From: JACCXJ01 sp052387115
GTDB lineage: Bacteria; Pseudomonadota; Gammaproteobacteria; JACCXJ01
Assembly (NCBI GenBank): GCA_052387115.1
Contig: JBQTJM010000017.1
Location: 1 to 63,835 of the forward strand
Direction: 5' to 3'
Length of the DNA stretch: 63,835 nt
The first letter of the stretch is position 1, and each line of letters begins with the position of its first letter. Shown here piece after piece: positions 1 through 8,697 of this stretch. The notes beneath the pieces were generated by a model, which saw only the letters and a program-made list of their open reading frames with translations, searched no databases and was not told the DNA's origin. The translations under genes were made by a program, and so were the position numbers.

Positions 1-126
1 CAACACCTCCAACCGCTTGATCTCTTTCCCGCTCATCTCGATCCGGTCCACCTGCTACCCCTCCGCTTCCAATCAAAGCGGACATTTCTAACTTGCCAGA
101 ACCGGACATTACTAATTTGCTCCTAC
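1..126 (-). mobile_element. End of an ISNCY-like insertion sequence with the start of its transposase
   Basis: On the reverse strand a reading frame opens with GTG at base 51 and runs off the window. Its 17 visible residues (VDRIEMSGKEIKRLEVL) fit the N-terminus of ISNCY-type transposases, which continue into a helix-turn-helix. Outside this start lie two near-identical blocks, GGACATTTCTAACTTGC (80-96) and GGACATTACTAATTTGC (104-120), as expected of a terminal region with repeated transposase-binding sites. The outer boundary is put near 126 but is not fixed, because the other end and the target duplication are outside the window. Family assignment is from remembered motif similarity only. 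Confidence 0.55.
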
Positions 127-274
127 AACAAGCCCCGGGACACTTTGCACCACGCCACGGATGGTGTAGTCTCCGCGCCTGAGCCGGGTGCAAGCGGTGC
201 GGCACCTTGCTCGACCCACTTTGGTAGCATGTGCGGGGATCTAAGGAGGCTTCTCACCGGATGCAGCGCCCCGA

Positions 275-1720
275 ATGACCTTCCGAGGGACGGATCCCGT
301 GGCCCGGCCATCCTTGAAAGCGGTTCTTGCAGGTCCTTCGCGGGTCCTCGCCTTGCTGGCAGGCTCCCTGGCCGTCGCTTTCGCGCACCCGTTGCCGGAG
401 GGGCGGGTCGGGGGAGCCGGACGGGCCGCAGCCGCGCCTGGACCGGAGTCCGGCTCTGCGCGCGCCCGTCTCATCACCCGCGGAGAAGACCTGTTCTTCA
501 ACGAGACCTTCAACGGCAACGGGAGGACCTGCGGCACCTGCCACCCGGTGGAGAACAATTTCACCCTGGACCCTGCATTCATCGCCACGCTCGAACGCAA
601 CGACCCCCTGTTCATCGCGGAACGGGATCCGGCCCTGGCCGGTCTCGAGAACCCGCGGCTGTTGCGCGAGTTCGGTCTGATCCTCGAAAACGTGGATGGA
701 TTCCAGCATCCAGGCGTCCTGCGGGGCGTCCCGCACGTCTTGTCCTTGTCCACCTCGGTCGCGAGCTTTTCCGGGCCCCAGACCGGCTGGTCGAGTGACG
801 GCGCACCCGGCGATCGTACGCTCCGGTCGTTTGCCACCGGCGCGGTGATGCAGCATTTCACCAGGACATTGCGGCGCGTGCCCGGCGTGGACTTCCGGCT
901 GCCGACAGAGGCGGAGCTGGACGCCTTGCTGGCGTTCCAGTTGTCCTTGGGCAGGCAGTCTGATCCGGTCTTGCCCTTGCCCCTCAAAGGGACGGTCCCC
1001 CGCCGCGGGCAGGACATCTTCCTCGACGATAGCCTCGGGAAGTGCAACCTGTGCCACGTGAACGCCGGGGCCAACACCAACCTCGGCGCCGGCAATCTGG
1101 GGAACATCCGCTTCGATATCGGGGTCCAGGCCCTCCTGGACCCGCCGGCGGGCCTGACGGGTGAGCCCGTGCCCCCCGACGGCGGATTCGGAAGAGACCC
1201 CAACCCGATCCCGCAACTCGGCTTCGGGGACGGGAGCTTCAACATCCCTCCGCTGGTGGAGGCGGCCGACACCCCCCCGTTCTTCCACAACAACGCCATC
1301 GCCACCCTCGAAGGCGCGGTGGCGTTCTATAATAGCGATGCGTTCAACAACTCGCGCGGGGCTCGGCAGATCGGGGGCGGCATCCATCTCGATACCACCC
1401 AGGTGGAGGCGGTGGCCGCGTTCCTCAGGGTCATCAACGCATTGGAAAACATCGACGGCGCGATCCGCTTACAGCGTTCCGCCCTACGCAGCCGAAACGC
1501 GGCGCGCAGGACACGCTTCGTGGCACGCTCGGCGGGCGAGATCGAAGATGCGCTCGAAGTCCTCGCGGGCGCCAGCCTGCATCCCGATGCCGTGACGCTC
1601 CTTGACCAGGCCAGGTCATCCGTGACTGGCTGCGAGCCCTGTTCGAAGACGGCGATCCGAAGGGCCATTCGAAGAGAACGGGCAGCCCGCAGGCGCATCG
1701 CGGCGCCCACCGCACCGTAG
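275..1720 (+). CDS. Secreted di-heme cytochrome c (cytochrome c peroxidase-like)
   Basis: The 481-aa protein has a Sec-type signal sequence (hydrophobic stretch around residues 24-38) and two heme-attachment CXXCH motifs, CGTCH at 86-90 and CNLCH at 257-261, so it should be a periplasmic di-heme cytochrome. The C-terminal half, with the patterns PPFFHNNAIATLEGAV and TTQVEAVAAFLRVIN, is typical of the di-heme peroxidase/MauG-like superfamily. Substrate and whether it is a peroxidase or an electron carrier cannot be told. Start choice is open: ATG 275 is used, but GTG at 299 gives a tighter signal peptide. A strong Shine-Dalgarno (AAGGAGG, 243-249) is spaced for an ATG at 261 that opens only a five-codon frame overlapping ATG 275, which may couple translation. 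The next gene follows after 25 bases. Confidence 0.75.
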   Translation: MTFRGTDPVARPSLKAVLAGPSRVLALLAGSLAVAFAHPLPEGRVGGAGRAAAAPGPESGSARARLITRGEDLFFNETFNGNGRTCGTCHPVENNFTLDPAFIATLERNDPLFIAERDPALAGLENPRLLREFGLILENVDGFQHPGVLRGVPHVLSLSTSVASFSGPQTGWSSDGAPGDRTLRSFATGAVMQHFTRTLRRVPGVDFRLPTEAELDALLAFQLSLGRQSDPVLPLPLKGTVPRRGQDIFLDDSLGKCNLCHVNAGANTNLGAGNLGNIRFDIGVQALLDPPAGLTGEPVPPDGGFGRDPNPIPQLGFGDGSFNIPPLVEAADTPPFFHNNAIATLEGAVAFYNSDAFNNSRGARQIGGGIHLDTTQVEAVAAFLRVINALENIDGAIRLQRSALRSRNAARRTRFVARSAGEIEDALEVLAGASLHPDAVTLLDQARSSVTGCEPCSKTAIRRAIRRERAARRRIAAPTAP

Positions 1721-1745
1721 CACCAACCGACAGGAGAAGAATCAT

Positions 1746-2825
1746 ATGGAGATCCGTAGGGCACTTGGCGCCACAGCGTTTCTCGTGGGGTATCTGGTAG
1801 CGTTTCCGGTACACGCCGGCTTTCACTTCGTCCAGTTCGACGAGGTCATGGCCGGGGCCAACGGCAACCCGGCGATCCAGTTCATCGAGTTGACCATGTT
1901 GGAGAACGAAGAAAACTGCCAGCAGAGCGGAGAGGCCGATCCCGCCGGCCCGTTCGGATGCGTGGATGCGTCCGCGTCCCCGGATTTTAGCGCCGCCCGA
2001 CTGTTCTTCTTCGACGCTGCCGGTACGCCGCTGGGAGTCCCGGAAGGCTTCGGTTTCCCCCACAACACCCCGATCGGGGGGGCGGGCCGGTCGATCCTGA
2101 TCGGCACCCAGGCGTTCGCCGATTTACCCACCCCGCCCACACCTGAGCCTGATTTCATCATGCCGCCCATGGTCGCGGCGAACTCCGGAAAGGTCTGCTA
2201 CAAGAACGACCCTAGTGCGTTCGATTTTGTCACCCAGTGCCTTTCCTACGGGACCTTTTCTGGTGACACGGAAGGTTTCGGATCCCCCGCCCCTGCCCTC
2301 CCCATCACGGGGGCCGTGAGCCTCCGGCGCGTCGACAGCACCGCAAACAACGCTACGGACTTCGCCCTGAGCACTCCGGCCCCGTGCGCGAACACGGGGG
2401 CGTGTGCCACGCCGCCACCACCACCGCCACCACCGCCACCACCGGTAACCCCACCGACTGGGTTCCCGCCCGTTTCCACCTGTCGGGCCAGGACTTGCGG
2501 GGTCCTGCTCACCTGCCAGGACTCGAGTACCGCATGCACCAGCTATGTCGATCTGACCGTGCGTGCCAGTGCCGTCAGGCTCGGCCGTGACCCGTCAATG
2601 TTGGCCAAGGCGCGCCGACGGATCAGGTTCGCTTTCGGCGTGGTCAACGTCCCGCCCGACCGGACCGACACCTTCAAGCTCCGGCTCACCAAGAACGGCA
2701 GGAAGATCGTCAAGAAGAAAAACGTGAAGAGACTTAAGGGTAGGCTGGAGGTGAGGAATATCAGCGGGGCCATCGTCAGCAACACCCCGATCACCATCCG
2801 GCTCATCACCCGCAGGCCGAGGTGA
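1746..2825 (+). CDS. Secreted protein of unknown function with a proline run
   Basis: The 359-aa product starts with a clear signal peptide (residues 1-24, ending PVHA before GFHF). The N-terminal domain (about 25-210) begins FHFVQFDEVMAGANGNPAIQ and recalls secreted lamin-tail-like or calcium-binding surface domains, but I do not recognise a family with confidence. A proline-rich hinge encoded by CCA/CCG repeats (around 2409-2442) separates it from a basic C-terminal domain (about 275-359) rich in Lys/Arg, with alternating hydrophobic residues like a beta-sandwich. Several cysteine pairs around residues 245-265 could form disulfides. It lies 25 bases after the cytochrome gene and is probably co-transcribed with it, so a role near that cytochrome outside the cytoplasm is an inference. 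Confidence 0.6.
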   Translation: MEIRRALGATAFLVGYLVAFPVHAGFHFVQFDEVMAGANGNPAIQFIELTMLENEENCQQSGEADPAGPFGCVDASASPDFSAARLFFFDAAGTPLGVPEGFGFPHNTPIGGAGRSILIGTQAFADLPTPPTPEPDFIMPPMVAANSGKVCYKNDPSAFDFVTQCLSYGTFSGDTEGFGSPAPALPITGAVSLRRVDSTANNATDFALSTPAPCANTGACATPPPPPPPPPPPVTPPTGFPPVSTCRARTCGVLLTCQDSSTACTSYVDLTVRASAVRLGRDPSMLAKARRRIRFAFGVVNVPPDRTDTFKLRLTKNGRKIVKKKNVKRLKGRLEVRNISGAIVSNTPITIRLITRRPR

Positions 2826-2850
2826 CCAGCCCCGCCACCGAAAAACGGTA

Positions 2851-2872
2851 GGGGCGCACGGCCGTGCGCCCC
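2851..2872 (+). terminator. Perfect GC-rich hairpin after the cytochrome operon
   Basis: A 9-bp perfect stem, GGGGCGCAC / GTGCGCCCC, with a four-base loop lies 26 bases after the stop codon of the secreted protein. The following T-tract is poor (TTGAT), so it may be a weak terminator or a dispersed palindrome. Its position between two operons favours termination. Confidence 0.45.
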
Positions 2873-2897
2873 TTGATATAAGCCCCGCGGTTCCCCC

Positions 2898-3311
2898 ATG
2901 ACCCACGGGCACCGGCCGGGCCGGGACGACGCGCTGGGAGAGCGGCGCGAGCGGCTCCTGGAACAGCACGCGGCACTTGCGAGCCTCACGCAGAGCCCGG
3001 TCTTCCATGGCGACGATCTGGAGGAGACCATCCGGCATGTGACCGGGATGGCGGCCCGGCTCATGCACATTGAGCGCGTCAGCCTGTGGCGTTATACAGA
3101 AGCGCGCACGGCGATCCCGCCGGAGAGCACGCTCCGAACCCTTCTCGACCTCGCCCGCCAGGGCAACATCGGGGCGCTGCGGGAGCAAGCCCTGCGTCTC
3201 GCCGCGCTCGACCCGCCGCACGCCGCGTTCGCCGGGCACATGGGGGGGTATCTCGAGGGCTTCCAGATGAAAAAGCTGCGCCAGTGGCTCGAGCAGCTCG
3301 ACCGGCCATGA
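2898..3311 (+). CDS. Internally deleted hybrid sensor kinase remnant (GAF start joined to kinase tail)
   Basis: This 137-aa frame is continuous but looks like two ends of a larger protein. Residues 18-68 (LLEQHAALASLTQSPVF then HIERVSLWRY) are the opening of a GAF sensor domain. From about residue 78 the sequence (TLLDLARQGNIGALREQA, then GFQMKKLRQWLEQL) is the helical tail found at the C-terminus of hybrid sensor kinases. The rest of GAF, the HisKA/HATPase core and any receiver are missing, so it cannot be a kinase. Its stop overlaps the start of the next gene (ATGA), as expected for a former kinase-regulator pair. It may still be translated and keep coupling to the regulator. Confidence 0.6.
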   Translation: MTHGHRPGRDDALGERRERLLEQHAALASLTQSPVFHGDDLEETIRHVTGMAARLMHIERVSLWRYTEARTAIPPESTLRTLLDLARQGNIGALREQALRLAALDPPHAAFAGHMGGYLEGFQMKKLRQWLEQLDRP

Positions 3312-5071
3312 GCGATCCCCCCCGCCAACCGCTGGTGCTCTTGGTGGACGACACGCCGGCGAACCTGCGCGTGCTGTTCGATCTATTGAGCAACCGCGGT
3401 TTCGAAGTCTCGGTCGCCGAGGATGGCGTAAGTGCGCTGGAGCAACTCGAGTACATCCACCCCGACCTCATCCTCCTCGATGTCCTGATGCCGGAGATGG
3501 ACGGCTATACCGCCTGTAGGCGCCTCAAGGAGCGACCGGAGACACGCGACATCCCAGTGGTCTTCATGACCGCCCTGACCGATACCGCGGACAAGGTCAA
3601 GGGATTCGAGTGCGGTGCCGTGGACTACATCACCAAGCCCTTCCAGCATGAGGAGGTGCTGGCTCGCATCCGTACCCATATCGCGCTGCAACGCCTCAAG
3701 CAGCGCATCGCACAGAGCGAGGAACGCCTGGCCAGCGTCTTCCAGTCCGCCCTCGATGCCATCATCGCCTTCGACGGCGACGGTCGCATCACGCTCTTCA
3801 ACCGCGCGGCCGAGCGAGTATTTCGCTGCCCGGCCACAGTGGCCATCGGTACGCCCTGCGCCGAGCGCCTGTCCCCGGATCTGTGGTGGTTGGTGTCGGA
3901 GTATGTGGCACGCGCCCCGCGGGCCCCCATCCGCATTCCCGAAGGCCATCGCGCGCTGCGTGCCGACGGCAGCGCCTTTCCGATCGAGGCCAGCCTATCC
4001 TGCGCGCCCGTCACCGGCGGCGCCACCTTTACCCTGTTCCTGCGCGACATCGAGGCGCGTACGCACGCCGAGTCCGAATGCCGGCGATTGGAGGGGCTCA
4101 CCCTCTATCTTCAGGAACAGCTAGAGGCCGCCGGCAACGACGCGGACCTCGTCGGCGGCTCGCACGGCCTGCAAACGGTGATGGAGCAGGTACGCCAGGT
4201 CGCGGCGACCGATGCCACCGTGCTCATCACCGGAGACACCGGCACCGGCAAGGGGCTCATCGCGCGCGCTATCCATGCGGCTAGCCGCCGCAAGGACGCG
4301 ATCCTGGTCAAGCTCAACTGCGCCGCCATCCCCGAGCACCTGGTCGAGAGCGAGCTGTTCGGTCATGAGAAGGGGGCCTTCACCGGCGCCCTGGCGCGCA
4401 AGCTCGGCCGCTTCGAGCTGGCCGATCGGGGCACCTTGTTCATGGACGAGGTCGGGGAGTTGCCCATCGCGCTGCAACCCAAGCTCTTGCGGGTCCTGCA
4501 AGACGGGGAGCTCGAACGCGTGGGCGGCACCGAGACCCGCACGGTCGATGTGCGCATCATCGCCGCCACCAACCGCGACCTCGTGAAAAGCATCCAGGAG
4601 GGCCGGTTCCGCGCCGATCTGTACTATCGGCTCAATGTCTTCCCGATCGCCCTCCCCGCGCTACGCGCACGCCGGGACGATCTGCCGGCACTGGTCGGGC
4701 ATTTCGTGCGCCGTTTCGCCGGGCGCTACGCCAAGCCCCTCGAGACCGTTTCGCCGGCCCTCATGGCGGCACTCGAGGCGCACGACTGGCCCGGCAATGT
4801 GCGCGAGCTGGAGCACGTCATCGAACGCGCCGTGATCCTGTCCCGTGGTGGCGAGCTGACCTTCGATAAGGCCTTGAGCGTACCGACCCAGGAGGACGAC
4901 CCGGAACCGGAAACCATGGCAGAGGCCGAACGCGCCCACATCCTCCGCGTCCTGGAGGCCGCCGGCTGGCGGGTCGCCGGCCCGAATGGCGCGGCCGAGC
5001 GCCTCGGGCTCAGGCCGACGACCCTGGAATCGCGGATGAAGAAACTCGGGATCCGGCGTCGCCCGGGTTAG
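3308..5071 (+). CDS. Sigma-54-dependent response regulator, REC-PAS-AAA+-HTH
   Basis: The 587-aa protein reads, in order, a receiver domain (8-125, acidic pair DD at 14-15, phospho-acceptor D58 in LILLDVLMP), a PAS domain (about 135-250), an AAA+ sigma-54 interaction domain (about 275-510) with Walker A GDTGTGKG, the sigma-54 contact loop GAFTGA near residue 357 and a Walker B FMDEVGE, and a C-terminal Fis-like helix-turn-helix (AAERLGLRPTTLESRM). It should activate sigma-54 promoters by ATP hydrolysis when its receiver is phosphorylated. ATG 3308 is chosen because it overlaps the upstream stop and gives a normal receiver start. The upstream kinase gene is gutted, so its phospho-donor is unclear. 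It sits directly before rpoN. Confidence 0.9.
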   Translation: MSDPPRQPLVLLVDDTPANLRVLFDLLSNRGFEVSVAEDGVSALEQLEYIHPDLILLDVLMPEMDGYTACRRLKERPETRDIPVVFMTALTDTADKVKGFECGAVDYITKPFQHEEVLARIRTHIALQRLKQRIAQSEERLASVFQSALDAIIAFDGDGRITLFNRAAERVFRCPATVAIGTPCAERLSPDLWWLVSEYVARAPRAPIRIPEGHRALRADGSAFPIEASLSCAPVTGGATFTLFLRDIEARTHAESECRRLEGLTLYLQEQLEAAGNDADLVGGSHGLQTVMEQVRQVAATDATVLITGDTGTGKGLIARAIHAASRRKDAILVKLNCAAIPEHLVESELFGHEKGAFTGALARKLGRFELADRGTLFMDEVGELPIALQPKLLRVLQDGELERVGGTETRTVDVRIIAATNRDLVKSIQEGRFRADLYYRLNVFPIALPALRARRDDLPALVGHFVRRFAGRYAKPLETVSPALMAALEAHDWPGNVRELEHVIERAVILSRGGELTFDKALSVPTQEDDPEPETMAEAERAHILRVLEAAGWRVAGPNGAAERLGLRPTTLESRMKKLGIRRRPG

Positions 5072-5223
5072 CACGGTAGTGCCAACTCCTGCCGGTGGGT
5101 TCCGGCACCGGCACGCCCGTGGCGATGTGGCGGGCGATTTGCGGTAAAATGGCCGCCGCCCTTGGAGGCCCTGCCCCTGCCGGGTGTGCGCGGCCCCGGC
5201 GGCGCCGATAAGCCCAAGAGATC

Positions 5224-6705
5224 ATGAAACAGTCGATCCAGCTACGCCTGGGACAGAGCCTGGTGATGACGCCGCAGTTGCAGCAGGCGATACGCCTCCT
5301 GCAGCTCTCGACGGCCGAGCTCAATGCCGAGGTTCAGGAAGCCCTGGACTCGAACATGATGCTCGAGATCGACGAGGAGCAGGACCTGGGGCGCGGCACC
5401 GGGACGCAGAACGGTGAGGGGGAGGCCGATCGTCCGGCGCGCGCAGCCGAGCCGGATGCCGATCTAAAGGCCACCGATGAGAACATCGCGGGCGAAATCC
5501 CCGAGGAGCTGCCCGTGGACAGCTCCTGGGACGATGTCTTCGACACGCCGCTCGCCTCTTCGGGTGGCAGCTCGGAGAACGCCATGGAGATCGAGAACCA
5601 GCGCTCGGGCGAGGTATCGCTCCGGGAGCACCTGCTCTGGCAGATCAACCTGGCCCCGATCACGGAGATGGACACGGTCATCGCCTACGCCGTCGTGGAT
5701 GCCCTGGACGGCGATGGCTTCCTGGGGGCAAGCCTGGAAGAGATCCAGCAGACCCTCGGCAACGACGCCGAGCCCGGGGTCGAGATGGACGAGATCGAGG
5801 CCATGCTGCACTGGGTACAGAACCTAGATCCGCCCGGCGTCGCGGCCCGCGATCTGCGCGAGTGCCTGGCCTTGCAGCTCCAGCAAGGCGAAGCGGGCAG
5901 ACCGTGGCTCGCAGAGGCCAAGCTCTTGATCGCGAAGTTCTTCGATCTCCTGGTGGCGCGCGACTACCACCAGCTCGCGCGGCGCATGAAGCTCGACAAG
6001 GAAGCGCTCCAGGAGGTCATCAAAGTGATCCAGTCCTTGAACCCGCGGCCCGGGGCGCACTTGCAGTCGGCGCGGATCGAGTACGTGGTCCCCGATGTCT
6101 ATGTCCGCCGCAAGGCCGGCGCCTGGCAGGTGGAGCTCAACCCTGAGGCGGTTCCCCACCTGCGTGTCAACCCCTACTACGCGGGCATGATCCGGCGCGC
6201 CGACACCAGCGCCGACAATACCTCGCTCAGGGCCCACCTGCAGGAGGCGCGGTGGTTCATCAAGAGCCTGCAGAGCCGCAGCCAGACGCTGTTGCGGGTC
6301 GCGACCGCCATCGTCGAACGCCAGCGGGCGTTCCTGGAGCACGGCGACGTGGCGATGAAGCCGCTGGTCCTGCACGATATCGCCGAGGTCCTCGGCATGC
6401 ACGAATCCACCATCTCGCGCGTGACCACCCGCAAGTACATGCACACGCCGCGCGGGATCTATGAGTTGAAGTACTTCTTCTCCAGCCACCTCAACACCGA
6501 CACCGGCGGGGCCTGCTCCTCGACCGCGATCCGGGCCGTGATCAAGAAACTGATCGCCGCGGAGGATCCCCAGGGCCCCATGAGCGACAGCAAGATCGCG
6601 GGGGTCCTGACCCAGCAGGGCATCCAGGTGGCGCGCCGGACGGTGGCGAAGTATCGCGAGGCGATGGCGATCCCGCCGTCCAACGAGCGCAAGCGCCTGG
6701 TGTAA
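5224..6705 (+). CDS. rpoN: RNA polymerase sigma-54 factor
   Basis: The 493-aa protein has the three standard regions: region I, rich in Gln and Leu (QLRLGQSLVMTPQLQQAIRL), that answers activators; an acidic region II (about 55-110); and region III with the core-binding and DNA-binding parts, ending in the RpoN box ARRTVAKYREAMAIPPS, which contacts the -24 element. Length matches the family. It heads the PTS-Ntr operon, the usual place in proteobacteria, although the lptB gene that often precedes it is absent here and a sigma-54 activator takes its place. A TAAAAT hexamer near 5142 could be a -10 element. Confidence 0.97.
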   Translation: MKQSIQLRLGQSLVMTPQLQQAIRLLQLSTAELNAEVQEALDSNMMLEIDEEQDLGRGTGTQNGEGEADRPARAAEPDADLKATDENIAGEIPEELPVDSSWDDVFDTPLASSGGSSENAMEIENQRSGEVSLREHLLWQINLAPITEMDTVIAYAVVDALDGDGFLGASLEEIQQTLGNDAEPGVEMDEIEAMLHWVQNLDPPGVAARDLRECLALQLQQGEAGRPWLAEAKLLIAKFFDLLVARDYHQLARRMKLDKEALQEVIKVIQSLNPRPGAHLQSARIEYVVPDVYVRRKAGAWQVELNPEAVPHLRVNPYYAGMIRRADTSADNTSLRAHLQEARWFIKSLQSRSQTLLRVATAIVERQRAFLEHGDVAMKPLVLHDIAEVLGMHESTISRVTTRKYMHTPRGIYELKYFFSSHLNTDTGGACSSTAIRAVIKKLIAAEDPQGPMSDSKIAGVLTQQGIQVARRTVAKYREAMAIPPSNERKRLV

Positions 6706-6812
6706 GGTGCCTGTCGAGCCCGGCTTTTTATCGAATACTTCCCCTCAACCTACATCGACGACCCGGTAGCGGTTTCATTGGAAAGGTTTTCGGGCAGTCA
6801 CTAGGAGTCACG

Positions 6813-7133
6813 ATGCAGATCAATCTCACGGGGCACCATCTGGAAGTTACGCCGGCGATCAAGACCTACGTCGAGACCAAGCTCGAAAGAATGGAACGCC
6901 ATTTCGATCATGTGACCACCGTTCACGTCGTGCTGGCCGTGGAGAAACAACGCCAGCGCGCCGAAGCGACCATCAACGTCGCCGGCGGGCGCCTATACGC
7001 CGATGCAGAGCACGATGATCTCTACGCCGCCATCGATGTCCTCATCGACAAGCTGGACCGCCAGTTGATCCGCCATAAAGAACAACTGACCGACCACCAC
7101 CGCGCCGATGGAGGGCTCAAGGGCCAGTCGTGA
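6813..7133 (+). CDS. hpf: Ribosome hibernation promoting factor
   Basis: The 106-aa protein is of the short HPF/YfiA type (beginning MQINLTGHHLEVTPAIKTYV, with Lys/Arg-rich helices and a C-terminal LIDKLDRQLIRHKEQ helix). It binds the 30S decoding centre and helps form inactive ribosome dimers in stationary phase. It lies between rpoN and ptsN as in most gamma- and betaproteobacteria. A Shine-Dalgarno TAGGAG precedes the ATG at good spacing. Its stop codon overlaps the GTG available to ptsN, so the two are probably translationally coupled. Confidence 0.95.
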   Translation: MQINLTGHHLEVTPAIKTYVETKLERMERHFDHVTTVHVVLAVEKQRQRAEATINVAGGRLYADAEHDDLYAAIDVLIDKLDRQLIRHKEQLTDHHRADGGLKGQS

Positions 7134-7654
7134 TCGGCCCGCTCGTGAGCCAGGCGCGCAACGCCATCGACATTGCAGGCCCGTCCATGGAAATAGCGGA
7201 GATCCTGGCGCCGAGCTCTGTGGCATGGAACGCCGGCGCGCGCAGCAAGAAGGCGGTGTTGGAAGCCCTGGCCGGGCTGATCGCGAGGGATGGCGGTGGC
7301 GCTACGGCCGGTGAGGTGTTCCAGGGCCTGCTCGCCCGAGAGCGCCTGGGCAGCACGGCCCTCGGGCGTGGGATCGCCATACCGCATGGGCGGATGGAAC
7401 GCTGCGAGGGGCCGCGCGCGGCCTTTCTGCACGCCGCGAAAGGCGTGGACTTCGATGCCGCAGATAATCAACCGGTGGATCTCTTCTTCGCGCTCCTGGT
7501 CCCCGCCGAGTGCCAGGATCATCACCTGCGCATCCTGGCGCACCTGGCGGAGATGTTCAGCGACGGGGACCTGGTCGCCCGCCTTCGGGCCAGCAGCGGG
7601 CCTGCCGAGTCCTACGCAATCTTGACCGGCTGGTCACCCGCGCCCGCGCCATGA
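7130..7654 (+). CDS. ptsN: PTS nitrogen-regulatory EIIA component
   Basis: This is the EIIA-Ntr protein of the regulatory PTS. It accepts phosphate from HPr on the histidine of AIPHGRM and signals to partner proteins rather than transporting sugar. GTG 7130 overlaps the hpf stop, but ATG 7187 gives the usual N-terminus (MEIAEILAP) and puts the active histidine at residue 67, so the shorter 155-aa form is likely the real one. Its stop overlaps the hprK start (ATGATG). The full phospho-chain (EI, HPr, EIIA) and HPr kinase are encoded in the same operon. Confidence 0.93.
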   Translation: MIGPLVSQARNAIDIAGPSMEIAEILAPSSVAWNAGARSKKAVLEALAGLIARDGGGATAGEVFQGLLARERLGSTALGRGIAIPHGRMERCEGPRAAFLHAAKGVDFDAADNQPVDLFFALLVPAECQDHHLRILAHLAEMFSDGDLVARLRASSGPAESYAILTGWSPAPAP

Positions 7655-8697
7655 TGGCCACTATCGCGATCGACGAGCTGTTCGCCATCCATGCCGAGCG
7701 CTTGCAGCTCGCATGGGTCGCGGGACGTGCCGGCGCTACGCGCAAGATCGTGGCGGGTCTGGTCCACGCCGACGGGCGCCAGGTCATCGGTGACGACATC
7801 ACGACCATCGAGACCCGCCGGGGTGTGGCGCCGCGGGGGTCGCCGCCAAGGGGGTCGCCTAAGAAGTCGCTGGTCGGGCACCTGAACCTCATCCACCCCA
7901 ACGAGATCCAGGTCCTGGGCGATTCCGAGATCCAGTACCTGACCGGGCTGCGGGACATCTCGCGGGAGGACGCGCTGAGACAGCTCTTGAGCCACGAGCC
8001 GCGCTGTGTCATCGTCGCGGAAGGACAGGGCATCCCCGAGCCGCTGCGCGCGGCCTGCGAGGGGAGCGCGACCCCGCTGCTGGCGTCGCCGCTGCCGAGC
8101 AACAAGCTGGCCGACGACCTGCACTATTACCTGTCGAACCTCCTGGCCGAGGCCGCGACCCTGCACGGGGTGTACATGGAAGTCATGTCGATAGGGGTGC
8201 TACTGACCGGAGAGAGCGGGGTCGGGAAGAGCGAGCTGGCAATGGAGTTGATCACCCGCGGCCATCGCCTGATCGCCGACGACGCGCCGGAGTTCTCGCG
8301 CATCGCCCCGGATATCGTGAACGGCACCTGCCCCAAGGCCCTGCAGGACTTCCTGGAGGTGCGCGGTCTCGGGATCCTGAACATCCGCGAGCTGTTCGGC
8401 GCGGGGGCCTTGAGGAGCAATAAATACCTCCGCCTGATCATCCGTCTGGAGCGCCTGGATCGGCCGGGACTCGTGGACATCGAGCGGCTCGGGGGGACTT
8501 ATCGGACGCGCCAGGTGTTGGGGCTGGATATCCCCGACATCCTGTTGCCGGTGGCGCCTGGGCGCAATCTGGCGGTGCTCGTCGAATGCGCCGCGCGCAA
8601 CCATATCCTGCGCATGAGCGGCTACAACTCGGCCGACGATTTCATGCAGCGCCAGCGCGCGATGCTGGAGCATGAGACCGACCGGGCGGCGTCCTGA
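7651..8697 (+). CDS. hprK: HPr kinase/phosphorylase
   Basis: The 348-aa bifunctional enzyme phosphorylates and dephosphorylates HPr on Ser46. It has the Walker A GESGVGKSE near residue 187 and the HprK signature EVRGLGILNIRELFG. ATG 7651 overlaps the ptsN stop; ATG 7654 is an equal alternative. One oddity is an insertion of about 16 residues near residues 55-70, just before SLVGHLNLIHP, built from a repeated RGSP unit and encoded by a repeated GGGGGTCGCC. It lies in the N-terminal domain, away from the catalytic site. The HPr encoded downstream keeps Ser46, so the pair is expected to work. Confidence 0.96.
   Translation: MMATIAIDELFAIHAERLQLAWVAGRAGATRKIVAGLVHADGRQVIGDDITTIETRRGVAPRGSPPRGSPKKSLVGHLNLIHPNEIQVLGDSEIQYLTGLRDISREDALRQLLSHEPRCVIVAEGQGIPEPLRAACEGSATPLLASPLPSNKLADDLHYYLSNLLAEAATLHGVYMEVMSIGVLLTGESGVGKSELAMELITRGHRLIADDAPEFSRIAPDIVNGTCPKALQDFLEVRGLGILNIRELFGAGALRSNKYLRLIIRLERLDRPGLVDIERLGGTYRTRQVLGLDIPDILLPVAPGRNLAVLVECAARNHILRMSGYNSADDFMQRQRAMLEHETDRAAS

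Noticed and set aside
2409..2445. CCACCACCG repeats considered as a microsatellite or regulatory repeat
   Set aside because: It is inside a gene and encodes the proline hinge; codon-level repetition explains it.
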